A stretch of DNA of 64,000 nt, taken from positions 8,039,466 to 8,103,465 of the forward strand of contig OU696585.1 in NCBI GenBank assembly GCA_916048095.2, written 5' to 3'. Every line of letters starts with the position of its first letter. Positions within the stretch are counted from its first letter, which is position 1. A program made the position numbers and the translations under genes. The notes under the pieces are model-generated. The model did not search any database and was not told the DNA's origin. It saw only the letters and a program-made list of their open reading frames with translations. The DNA is from Sacculina carcini (taxonomy: Eukaryota > Arthropoda > Thecostraca > Sacculinidae). Below, one piece after another: positions 24,561 to 36,070 of the stretch.

Positions 24561-25645
24561 ATTCCTCCGGTTGTCTCCCTTGTAATATATGTAGGCTAGC
24601 AATAGTTACGTACTGGGTGGGCACGTAACTACTCACAGCGTCGGTATGAGTGGAAATACAATAAATATGCCATAGAAATACACCATAACAAATACAGAGA
24701 TAAGAATTCAAGGAAACATAAATAAACATGAAACGTCTCAATGTAATTCATGTTATGACAAAAATTCAGCAAAATGATGGAGATACGCGACCTGAAACGC
24801 CATTTGGCCATGTATATCGTAGAATATGCGAGTGTGTGTTTGTTGTTGAGTGTATGCATGCGTTTGTACCAGGATTCACCTGAATATTACTCACGCGGTC
24901 TACAAGGATAATGCGCATGTGCCGATTGAAAAAGCAACAGTGCGTGTTGGCGGAGTATCGCGTGTCGTGAGGTAGCAATATGAGTATGCTGTATCAACAT
25001 TGTAGCACGGTGCACATATACACAACTCAGTCGAGTACTGACGAGTTTACAACCACATGCAAGACCATAAGGAAAACAACACACACACACACAATCACAC
25101 ACAATTTGGACATTTCCCGGATGTGCAGTTAACAATACCGCTATAGCCAAGAGGTCAGACCCCACATGTGTGTGTATATGTGTGAACGGAAGTCGGGATA
25201 TATATATCCCCCTGTGGCAAACCGTCACAGTAAGTTCACAGTGTGTCTTCACACCCACAAATACACACATACATCATGACCTGACAACTGACCTCAAATG
25301 ACCTCACGGTCCCACGCTTTGTGCACTCATTTGTATACAATGGACTCCATATAATTCACCTGTGTGTTTGTGTTTGTGTGTTACATACAACTGATGACAT
25401 GTGTGTGTGTGATAAACTGCAGAATTTGTGTATGTATTTTGACAGTCCAAAACACACACGCGAGAGACCCACACATCCGCAGGCCTCAAAACATACACCA
25501 ATGATATAGCAAGAAGCATACATATACACATTATACTCTCAGACAGAAACACACACACGCACGCACGCAAAGAACGAATTTCACGAGCTACTGCCGAAGC
25601 ATGACAGCATGTCACCGAACCACGCGCCTCTCCTCTGACCGAGCA
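24561..25645. other. par-3 intron 1 sequence, no gene seen
   Basis: Unclassified DNA with a few short CA runs (25075-25100). No exon with splice sites and homology was found. Confidence 0.5.
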
Positions 25646-25647
25646 TC

Positions 25648-25803
25648 GAGTGAGTGAGTGAATGAATGAGTGAGTGAGTGAGTGAGTGAGTGAGTGAGTG
25701 AGTGAGCGAGTGAGTGAGTGAGTGAGTGAGTGTGTGCTCCAGTTTCTGGAACGTTCACTTTTAACACAACTTTTGTACATTTCGACCATAAGCGTCTACC
25801 TGC

Positions 25804-25888
<85 letters not shown>

Positions 25889-26060
25889 TGTGTGATTGGG
25901 AGCAACACACACACACACACACAGCTGCCAGCCTTGAAAGGCCTCTCGCGCGGGAATCATGACTGTTACGACATCCGCGGATAGTCTACGTGTGTGACTG
26001 TGTGTGTGTGTGTGTGTGTGTGTATGTTTTGTACACACACACACACACACACACACAGTC
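25648..26060. repeat. (GAGT)n tetranucleotide and (GT)n microsatellites
   Basis: 25648-25735 is (GAGT)n with minor changes, 25806-25895 is (GT)n, 25903-25922 is (CA)n, 26000-26024 is (GT)n and 26034-26056 is (CA)n. The opposite CA and GT runs could pair as hairpins. Confidence 0.95.
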
Positions 26061-26524
26061 ACAAATGTCGATCCAGTCAAAGCATCCAGCAATCTCGCAG
26101 TGTATTGAAACACTCACACGCAACACGCCCATAAAAACGGCAATACACAGCCAGAGTGGTGTTTGATGTTGATCACGTGAAATACGACTGGACTCTCACG
26201 TAGAGAAACCGTTGCGCAAAACATGCACATCGCCTGTGTTGTGTGTACACGTCAACCGTCTATACGTCTATATACGTCTATACGTCTTTGTGAGCCACCG
26301 TGTGTCTGTTTACACGTTGCAACCACACAGTTGTACGTGTCATGTTTGTGCCTGATGGTCATGTTTGTGTGTGTGTGTTTACATTTGCGATCTATTAACT
26401 CCATTCCTCATAGAGAAAATGTTGGTTGGTGTGATCCTCTTGTTATTCCAACCACTGGAGATTAGCCGGACACACTGACTGTAGACCAAAATGACTAGTA
26501 CACAAATTATGCAAAGAGCACTGT

Positions 26525-26700
26525 CTACAGAGTGGTGTAGTTGTAACGTGTCCTCCTAGTGATCCAAATATCATGGGATCGAATCCGCCTGCAAGATGGT
26601 GTGATGTGTCATAGTGGAGCCAGGAAGTTTTCCTAGTTGAGGGTTCCAAGAGATTGTACCAGCTTGTTAGATATTGGAAGTAAAAACTATACAAACTTAA
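26525..26700 (+). mobile_element. Possible degraded tRNA-derived SINE
   Basis: tggtgtagttgtaacgtg resembles an A box and gggatcgaatccgcc a B box, about 40 nt apart as in a tRNA head. It differs from the tRNA-Val SINE elsewhere in the window. The clover-leaf is not intact. Confidence 0.35.
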
Positions 26701-27564
26701 CTTGCACTAACACACATGCATATGCATACAGACCGAAAAACAACACGGAGATCGAACTAAGCAATTACAAAACAAAACCAAAAGTACGTTCACGCCCAGT
26801 CAGACACAAATATGACACAACAGGTTGTGACAGGACAAGCGCATCTTCTAATATTGGATGATATGATGGTGTGTATAAGAGGACCACCCGGGCGAAACAT
26901 TTCAAGCAGCACACAGAAAGTGAGTTTGAGTTCACAAAGTCAAAGTGCCAACTTACAGCGAACATTGCTCACATGACATCTCATGCGAAACAAGGTTTGT
27001 GCAGCAACTCATCGGTCGCTCGGAATCGGATTTGCAGTGTACCGCACGTAACGGGTAATTTGCTTAAGATGTATGAAGTAACAGGAGCGATAAGTTTTCA
27101 TTTCATTTCAAGCGGCAAACGACCCAACTAGCCATTACGAGGATAATGTAAATTGTGCGTGAACTCGTGATTTCTGGCCTCCAAGAAACTGTATCCAAAT
27201 GTAGATGACGATGAACTCAGGCGGGACTTTTTGCCAGCCAGTTAAAAACAAGTTCTAACAACCGGACAACTGGTCGGACAATTTCTGCGTCCACTCTATG
27301 ACTCATTGCTGAGTGATATTCAGCGACACACCGCTGAACTAAGAATAAAAATAGAATAAACGCGTCTCATCCTTGTGACGTGACAATTTGTGACGCTTTC
27401 AACACTGGTGTCGGCGCATTAGCATGTTTACAGCGGGAAGCGGTATTCCCGGACCAAACGGTGACATTTGAGCGAGTCACTAAAATCCCCAGTTCCTGTA
27501 TAGGCATTCAGAAGATGATACCAAACGTCAGTCATGGGCTCATGATTTCTGGAAGATGTGAGAC

Positions 27565-28090
27565 CAAGATGAAGACAATACGAAGACAACATAAGAACAA
27601 GATGAAGACAACATCAGAACAAGATGAAGACAACACAAGAACAAGATGAAGACAACATAAGAACAAGATGAAGACAACATAAGAACAAGATGAAGACAAC
27701 ATAAGAACAAGATGAAGACAACATAAGAACAAGATGAAGACAACATAAGAACAAGATTAAGACATCATAAGAACAAGATGAAGACAACATAAGAACAAGA
27801 TGAAGACAACATAAGAACAAGATGAAGACAACATAAGAACAAGATGAGGACAACATAAGAACAAGATGAGGACAACATAAGAACAAGATGAAGACAACAT
27901 AAGAACAAGATGAAGACAACACAAGAACAAGATGAAGACAACATAAGAACAAGATGAAGACAACATAAGAACAAGATGAAGACAACATAAGAACAAGATG
28001 AAGACAACATAAGAACAAGATGAAGAAAACATAAGAACAAGATGAAGACAACATAAGAACAACATGAAGACAACATAAGAACAAGATGAG
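27565..28090. repeat. Minisatellite, 22-bp unit, about 23 copies
   Basis: The unit is gaagacaacataagaacaag plus at, with few variants. The unit is not a multiple of three and lacks stops on the minus strand, so all three minus frames stay open across it; these frames are not genes. It ends about 110 nt from the donor of the candidate exon at 28201. Confidence 0.95.
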
Positions 28091-28200
28091 AACACGAGGA
28101 TAGCATGTGAGCGGGGATAAAGAGAACACAAAGACTTGGCGACAAGGTGATGATAGTATGAGGATAACACGAGGATGATGTGCTGATGTTGCCAACTCAC

Positions 28201-28464
28201 CGCTGACTCAAGTATGGCGGGCAGTTGTGAATTGCCACGCTGCCTGGCAACTCTCGCACCAACACCACTGGCAACATTCTGAGACACGCTCGCTGGCTGC
28301 ACCAGCAGTGTGAGAGTGCCGGGCGCACACACGTTCACCTCGTGGTCGCCGCGCACCGTGATCCGGGTCGCGTCACGTGACGAAGCCGCGTGGCAGCCAC
28401 GTGTACTGCCCGTGGTCACATGTCGGCTAGTGACCTTGACACACACCACCGGGTCGACCGCCAC
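28201..28464 (-). CDS. Candidate exon of unknown identity in par-3 intron 1
   Basis: A GC-rich open stretch of exactly 88 codons between a possible acceptor (CTGTCAAAG|GTGGCG) and a strong donor (GTCAGCG|GTGAGTTGG), phase 0 at both ends. It reads VAVDPVVCVKVTSRHVTTGS, later DHEVNVCAPGTLTLLVQ, and ends PAILESA. Its phase would allow it to be spliced between par-3 exons 1 and 2 without a frameshift, but PARD3 relatives I know have nothing here. The acceptor lacks a good pyrimidine tract. It could be a lineage-specific cassette exon, an exon of a nested gene, or fortuitous. Confidence 0.4.
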
Positions 28465-28499
28465 CTTTGACAGCGGACTATGTCTCACACTCGCTCACT

Positions 28500-29480
28500 C
28501 ACAAAGAGACAAAGACCGACCACACGGCAAGCACCACGCTCACCATTCATTCACTCACGCACTCACACACACGGACAGACAGACAGACGTACGCGAGCGC
28601 ACGCCAACAGGTGCGTCACCCGACTGCGGCGGCTCTTACAACACACACACAGACACACACACAGACATTCTCAGCGACACACAAACACACAAACAGAGGT
28701 GCAGCTGCAAATATCACACGAACAGGAAGCTAGCTCCAGACACACACACACACACGCGCGCGCAGACAAAGAGGAATAGAGAAGAAAGACAAACATACAC
28801 TCACATCCACAGACAGTACGCTGTAGTACTGAAAGTCGTCGACCGGTTCCAATCAGCGCAAAACCACCTGAACCACAATATCGCTCCTCATTTTTCGCCC
28901 CTCTCTCCTGCTCCCCGTCATACTCTCTCACTCTCTTTCTACTGCACCCATCAAAGCCGCACAATGCAATGAATCAGGAATTGTGTAAAACTAAATCACA
29001 ATGCTGGAGGATGTACACATGCATGCATATCAGCTGCTAACAGACACGGTACACACAAAACCCGGTGAAAACACACTGACAAACACGTAACTCGCATGCA
29101 TATGAGATACACCATTGCTCCACACGCACACGTATAAGTGTGTTTGTATGTTTGTTTGTGTGTGTGTGTGCATGTAGCATAAAAAGCAGCGCAAACAGAC
29201 GATAATAGATAAAACACGACCAATGGAATGTGCCATACACACACACGCGCACGCCAACACGTACACACAAACACACAATGCGTTGCGGAACAAGATTGAT
29301 GCATAGTGAAAGAGCAGGCTAGAGGAACATGTGTTATACGCACGCTGCTACAATAACTCAAGTACACTGGTACATTCACCATCAAATGACCGCAATACTA
29401 TACTAAATCCTAATGAGGACCACATGACCCCTGTGTGGAGGACATGCAGCCATTTTCAAATCCTGTGATTTCATTTCAAT
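28500..29480. other. par-3 intron 1 sequence, CA-rich patches, no gene seen
   Basis: Short CA-rich patches (28560-28760, 29235-29280) and unclassified DNA. Open frames here are low-complexity. Confidence 0.5.
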
Positions 29481-29685
29481 GGTGTGATCCGCCACGATAC
29501 TGAGACTCGCGGTGTTTCCCTGGCGTGTGTACTTGATCCGTCGACGTTGGTGTATGTCTGTGTGCTCACCACACCTGTACACACGGTCGTGGCGTTGTTT
29601 TGGTGGTCGGTGGAGATATTCACCGGCATAAATGTAGCTCTAATCGTCTGGAGTATTCGCGACACGACGATCCATCTGTGTAGGC
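29480..29685. repeat. Inverted-repeat partner B (with 21165-21375)
   Basis: On the minus strand it carries gccggtgaatatctccaccg and accaccaaaacaacgccacg, matching the plus strand near 21210. The minus frame is open (TDHQNNATTVCTGVVSTQTY) with a GGTGTG|GTGAGC donor-like site, but the repeat nature argues against a gene exon. Confidence 0.6.
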
Positions 29686-29694
29686 GGGCCAAAA

Positions 29695-30075
29695 GGAATG
29701 GTAGTCTGGTAGTCGGAATGGTAGTCTGGTAGTCGGACTGGTAGTCTGACTGGTAGACTGGTAATCTGGTAGTCGGAAAGGTAGTCTGGTAGTCGGAAAG
29801 GTAGTCTGGTAGTCGGACTGGTAGTCTGGTAGTAGGACTGGTAATCTGGTAGTCGGAATGGTAGTCTGGTAGTCGGAATGGTAGTCTGGTAGTCTGCTAG
29901 GACTGGTAGTCTGGTAGTCGGAATGGTTGTCTGGTAGTCGGAATGGTAATCTGGTAGTCGGACTGGTAATCTGGTAGTCGGACTGGTAATCTGGTAGTCG
30001 GAACGGTAGTCTGGTAGTCTGACTGGTAGTCTGTTAGTCTGACTGGTAGTCTGGTAGGACTGGTAGTCTGCAAAT
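29695..30075. repeat. Minisatellite, 20-bp unit
   Basis: About 18 copies of tggtagtctggtagtcggaa with gactgg, aatgg and aaagg variants. Confidence 0.94.
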
Positions 30076-31395
30076 CCCCGGCGTGCTGAGCTCATTACCG
30101 GCACTTTTCAGCGTGTTCTTCTTGTTATCCAGTGAATGAGGCTAGATGTCATAACATGGATGTTATAACATCTACAAATTATTCATGTTGAATCTTGGGG
30201 ACGTAGAGCGTTATACTTCAACGGAATATCTTGAAAGGGACAGGTAACAAGTAACAATACATGCCTAATTCATATAGATTACCAATGAAACGATTCTGTA
30301 ATCGTTATCCCAATATATGAAACGGACACACAGATGTCTGAAAAGTGGATCAAATACGACAGTACCCTGTTAGTAGCGCACGAATTTAGCGATGAATCTT
30401 ATCAGACGAGTCGTGTTCAATGTTATCAGACGAGCTATGATATCAATGGCATTGGCTTAAATGCGTTGGCTTAGCGAAGCATGAGGAACTAAACTCGAAA
30501 TGCTCATGGTCAGGATTTTGGGGGGCTCAAGGGGGCTTGGCACATTTTGGAGGAGGTATCAGCCCTTCCAAACACCTCCTTAACGACGCCACTGTGTAGC
30601 AGGCATATGTGTTTAGATAGTGTGTTTCGACATCCTGAAAGACATGTGGCGCTCGTATAAGATTGACCCAGGTAACAGCGTGATATGCTCGCAAGCGACA
30701 TCTATAATGAAAACAAGCCAGACGACAACAGCGACAGATTTCACGCCCAAAATGTGGGATATATTTGAGCGAATCAATTCAGTCCACAGCTAATGTCAAA
30801 AGTGAGTACGCGATTTCTAGAAAACATGACCCTTTCTAATACGTCCTGCGTCTTTGATACGACATCTTAAAGAATCGTCTGCGAGACATCTGATACTGAT
30901 AACTACTCCTTTGCCTTCTGTATAACGCCTTCTATATGACGCCTGCTAATTGCGGTCTGCAGTATTTGACCAGCCACAAGACAGGACGATGACAAGAGAG
31001 ACCATACATAGACTGCTGAACCGAACATGTTGAAAAATTCAACAATTTATCCACAGAACGGTGAACCTCCAAGATAACATAATCCTGTGGAGGTTACGGA
31101 TCTGTAAGGGACTTTCGCATGATAGACACACACATACACACACGCACAAACAAGCCGCAGCTGCAGTAGCAAATACAAAGGCAGGGGAATATGCACCCTA
31201 GACACACAAACACACAATGAAAAGTAGCATGTGTGTGTGTGTGTGTGTGTATTGGAGTTGAATAATACCAGCGTGCATCACAGTCTGTATTATACATTAT
31301 AATATGTATTCAACATTGAACGCAGCGTTGAAAGCCGGTAAATCCCCCACCGAACACGTGTGCACTGAACGAAATTAGAGCTGAACAATGACAGA
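30076..31395. other. par-3 intron 1 sequence, no gene seen
   Basis: 30510-30600 carries a hAT-like end (aacgacgccactg) with the ggggggctcaagggggcttg motif, related to 53119-53200. 31228-31252 is a short (GT)n. Otherwise unclassified. Confidence 0.5.
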
Positions 31396-34300
31396 GCAAA
31401 GAGGGGAGGGGGATTCGAGGGGCTGAACCCCCCATGTGTTGAGCCACACTCCCTGAGCCCTACGAAAACTCCTGACCATTAACATTTGGAAAGTAGCAGT
31501 TGCTCATGTATAGCCAAGCCACGACATATTTTCTTTTTAGCTCCCACCGGAAAAAAACCTGGCGCCGCCACTGGAGCGGAAACACGGCTCCAAGGCACCA
31601 CAAACACCACCGATAAGTACACAGTGGCAAACAAGAAACATAACAAAACAACGGCATAGTACAACAAACACCAACAAACAGCCTTGGTAGTGATTGGTCA
31701 CAAACCACACAAAATGAATTGAATTTGTTGAAGTTACAAATTTATATGCCACTTTCCTATTCATGATAAAATTTAATATTATACAATAATCATGCATAAT
31801 TGATGCTTATAATATTCAACCCATCGCTTAATTACCTCATTTACATTATTAATTTCAATTTTGCATGATAATAATGTGTTTAGTGATATAGACAAATGAA
31901 TGTATGTGTGTGTGTGTATACATGCATGTATGTGTGTATGTATGCACGTGTGTGTGTGTGTGAAAATAACACCCCCATATGCACAAGCACACACGCACAC
32001 GCACACACACACACAGACCATGACACATTCTACATCAATTACGCCACATTTGCATACATGCCTACACGGCTGTTGCACACACACACGCACACACGCACAC
32101 GCTACGCCCCTCATAGCGTGACGGTAAAGTGTTAGTTCAACAATCGCACACACACACACACACACGCGCGCGCGCGAGTGCGTTGACAAGTCAGAGCATA
32201 AAATCGCACTTCCGGATTCAGCACATACCACTCGACAATATAACACAACACACGCACTGACCAAGCAGTAGAAAACAGTGAACAAGAAGCAAGAAGTAAA
32301 GGATAGTGTAGAACAACACCAACAACACTGAAAATATATACAAAAACCTGACATTTGCAAGAATATTAGCAACAAAAAGAAAGCGAATTTAGTAAAGATC
32401 GGATATTAATACAGACACATTAAATGGAAGACAAGTGAACAAAGAAAATGACACCAGACATGAAGAAGAAAGAATAAAGAAATATTAATTCATTTGCCGT
32501 AATAATTGAGCCAACGCAGAGAGAATACATATAACAGGAGAATGTTAAACTTATATGTTCACAGTGTGTGCCAGTACGTTCATACAGAAGAAACAGCTTT
32601 AACAAAATCGGTTCCTCAGTGCTGCATAACATCTTGTCCTCTGATACTCCAATTCCTAATGAATCAAATCTATATTCCACATCAGCACTGGGAAATGCAA
32701 TAAACTCAGTTGCTACACCAGGTTAAATGTGAGACAGCCACTGTAGAAACAAAAATAAACCAATTCAGATTGATAAAAACACACATTTGTCCAGTTCTGT
32801 CCGACCTTTCATTGCCCACTCTACACAACATTGTTTTCCTCCTTGTTGCAGCGTAGTGCAATAGTGATAATGCAGGCACATGCATATCACTACAAAAACA
32901 CCAGCTAGCCTGGTTTTAATTGCAATAAACGAATTAGCAAGTGAAACCGTTAATCAAGCATGCCTTCTACTGTCAATGTTCACATTGTGCATGTGTACGA
33001 GTGTGTATGTGTGTGTGTGTGTGTGTGTATTTTGCTGTGCAGGCATTATTTAGCTTGTGTACAATCTGATATCTTACCGCTGTATTGTAAATTACCCATA
33101 TTATCATATGTGTCTGTGGTTATCAATAATTTGTTTTTGTCTTTATATGTATGTATATGTTTGATGTGCTTGAGCGATATGTAAGAATATGTTGTGTGTG
33201 CGTGTATGTATGTGTGTGTGTGTGTGTGTATGTTTTAGAGACCCAGAGATGTAAAGTACACATATATATGGCTTAATGTAATGTCACGTGTTGAATTACA
33301 AAATGGCTTCAGTATTAAACACAAAACCTGATCTCTTGACAAGCCAACATACACACACACCCGCATCACTGCCAATTAATTCAACACAGTTAACTGCCAA
33401 TGACCAGAAGGAATTGTGTCGGTGATAGACAGTGCAACCAAAATAGAACCGGACACAAACAAATTCAACCAACACACATACACACATAGAGAGATAGAGA
33501 GATAGGGAGAGATACACCAATAACATTTGCACTCTCGCGAGAAAGCAGTGACAATAGAACGATAAGGAAACACTCAAGTGATTGCCATTTCTGCAGACTG
33601 TGATTTTCTTGAAGGAGCCGTACAATATTAATCAGGCAGCAATACAAGTCGACTCGTCAAAATCTGCCACCATATTTCCGACTACGAGTTACAAGAAAAC
33701 ACAAATATTCGCCTATCATGCAAGGATTCAGAAGCAATTACTCAGATCGGAGATCGGATGAGTCAGTGTTGAGTTTCATCGCTGATTGAGTTCGGCAATT
33801 CTTTCAAGAAAAGAGCTGATGGATGCAGTCAAATCAATGTTTTGAAAAGTAACTAGTTCATGAGTCATGACATGAGGATGACTCACAACAAAGTGCTGAC
33901 CAGCGGATAAAACCACAAGCATTTAAAAAAACCGGCATCACGAAACTTTACAACACTGCAGAACACTTCAGAACAACGTACAGCATACATTTGATAGGCG
34001 CAAACGCAGGGATTTTCAAGCGCAATAAGGTTCGGTAGACTTTAATACTGGTCGATAGAGATACTGCAGAAGTGTGATGTGTAACTTTTCACACGGATCT
34101 CCACTTCTTAATGAGCCAACCATGCATTTTCCATAGCAACGCTGAACAATCAAATACATTTAGTTGTTCCAGCGAATTAGCAATTCAGGAAATCATCAGA
34201 AACGAAAATAAACTAATTCAGATTGATAAAAACACACACACACACACACATTTGTCCCTCTGCCAGACCTTTAATTTCCCGCATCGGTAACGTAAACCTT

Positions 34301-35220
34301 TGACAGAACTAGATACTTGAACTTGCGTAGTGATCGCAGAGTGTGTTCACAGTTGGCAGAGCTGAAAACTAACACCGGCGAGCTAGAAAACAAACACTGA
34401 TATCAATAACTAGGCCTGATCAATGATCAGTGATCAATGATCCACACTTCACACACACACACACATGTAGATTTATGTTCGAGAGTGTACGTGTGCAAAC
34501 AAGGTTAATAGGTATGCACACACGTGCGCACAATTCCACGAAAACGGTGCAAGAAGTGACTATCACACACACACACACACACATATTCAAAATGTAGCAC
34601 TATAAAATACAATACATGTTCACATAGACACACACACGAGCACAACAGGTAAATTTCAAAAACATAACACGACGGCAGATTCGATGAACCGCAACCAAAA
34701 AAAAAATTGCCAATTGGCGCGGATTTGCCAGCAATATGGCAGTACGCTAAAATAAAACGCGTCAATGTTGCAATGCAACTTGAGACGAGGTTAACACAAC
34801 ACAGACAATATTGAGATTCGTCTTGTTATAAAAACGTCCGCGGATTTGAACGTATTACTGATAATATACTCAGGTTTTATTTATACCTGTATTATTGTTG
34901 GATATATTCCTGTGTCTGTGTATGTTTAATATTCAATTTTAAACGCTAGGATTCGTGTCTGTTTGTGTGTATAAGTGTATACGCGTGCATGTGTATGTGT
35001 GAGTGTGGGGGCGCTTTTGAAACATTCGAGTTGAAAAGTGCGAAATAAATGTCATAATGTAATGTAATGTATTTGAATTTACTCATAAAAACTTATCCCA
35101 CAAATGAGTGCTTCCTCCAAAAATGTAGTCAAATTAAAAACAATGCTAATAGTAGGATAAAAAGGGAAAAGGTCCAATTTAACACACACACACACACACA
35201 CACAAACAAGTATCGTAGAA
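31396..35220. other. par-3 intron 1 sequence, repeats only
   Basis: Contains the 31540-31573 end of the CAGTGGCGGCGCCAG element, GT/CA runs (31900-31965, 32145-32175, 33000-33030, 33205-33232, 34565-34585, 35180-35205), and two copies of a repeat sharing attcagattgataaaaacac (32625-32825 and 34085-34285; a third is at 50520-50700). No coding exon was found. Confidence 0.55.
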
Positions 35221-35224
35221 AACC

Positions 35225-35520
35225 TTAAAAAATGTGATGTAACGTGGTATAATGTGACATATTGTAATGTAATGTAAAGTAATATCATGTGATGTAGTGT
35301 AATATATTGTACATTCATGTAATGTAATGTAATGTAATATAATGTTACGTATTGTAATGTAATTCAGTGTGATGTAATGTAGAGTAATATCATGTGATGT
35401 AGTGTAATATATTGTACATTCATGTAATGTAATGTAATGAGGTATAATGTGACGTATTGTAATATGGCGAAATGTAATTCAGTGTGATGTAATGTAATGT
35501 AATGTAATGTAATATAATGT
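35225..35520. repeat. (ATGTA)n-type degenerate array at par-3 exon 1 donor
   Basis: aatgtaatgtaatg pentamer repeats with a duplicated 130-bp segment (35275-35320 resembles 35385-35440: gtaatatcatgtgatgtagt). It reaches to within 10 nt of the exon 1 donor. Confidence 0.9.
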
Positions 35521-35530
35521 GAGAGCTGAC

Positions 35531-35653
35531 CTGTCCACCGACGGCCTTGCTGTACTTGAGAGCCGCTCGACTCATAAGATCATGTACTGAATCTCTTCCA
35601 CTACCACAAGGAACCACCACCCATACACTGTTGAAACACACCGTCACCTTCAT
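35531..35653 (-). CDS. par-3: par-3 exon 1: start codon and first half of CR1 domain
   Basis: 41 codons from ATG at 35653-35651, beginning MKVTVCFNSVWVVVPCGSG and ending KYSKAVGGQ, closely matching the start of vertebrate PARD3 (MKVTVCF.....VVPCG). This strand order is the beta-hairpin of the CR1 self-assembly domain. The donor is GGACAG|GTCAGC, phase 0. The ATG is chosen because the family always begins with this motif. A degenerate (ATGTA)n array starts about 10 nt inside the intron. Confidence 0.93.
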
Positions 35654-35989
35654 GATAACCCTGCTAGTGATGATGGTGGTGGATCTCCTTCAACACACAC
35701 CATTCACACACACATCTGAGGTGCATGTAACGCCACACACACACACACACCGCCCGATATCCGGTTACTGAACAGTGGCAAAGAGCAGTGGAACTTCCCA
35801 CACGTCTCCCCGCCTCTCTATATATCTTGCAGAGCAGAGCACAGCACACACACACACCGACACACACGCATACATACACACTGGCACTTGCACCGCGGTT
35901 CACCGACTAACTGATAATCTCACACACACTGTCTGTCTGTCTGTCTGTGTGTTGGTCAGCTGTGTGTTGTTGATCATCTCATAATAATG

Positions 35990-36019
35990 TCGACCGCATG
36001 TAAGATGTACCCTGTGTAT

Positions 36020-36055
<36 letters not shown>
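35990..36055. repeat. (CA)n microsatellite upstream of par-3 start
   Basis: 36022-36054 is a CA run, about 370 nt upstream of the par-3 start codon. The 340 nt between hold short CA runs and a (TCTG)n at 35930-35948; no core promoter element was recognised. Confidence 0.9.
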
Positions 36056-36057
<2 letters not shown>

Positions 36058-36070
36058 AACATTATAGTCA

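Noticed and set aside
25304..25920. Ser-Leu-Thr-His repeat ORFs
   Set aside because: Product of the (GAGT)n and (GT)n tracts.
27532..28195. Several overlapping minus-strand ORFs rich in SSCSYVVFILF
   Set aside because: A 22-bp minisatellite read in all three frames; hydrophobicity is an artefact.
31460..31797. Minus-strand ORFs containing PVAAPGFFPVGAKK
   Set aside because: They cross the end of a dispersed hAT-like repeat also present at 16400; no gene evidence.
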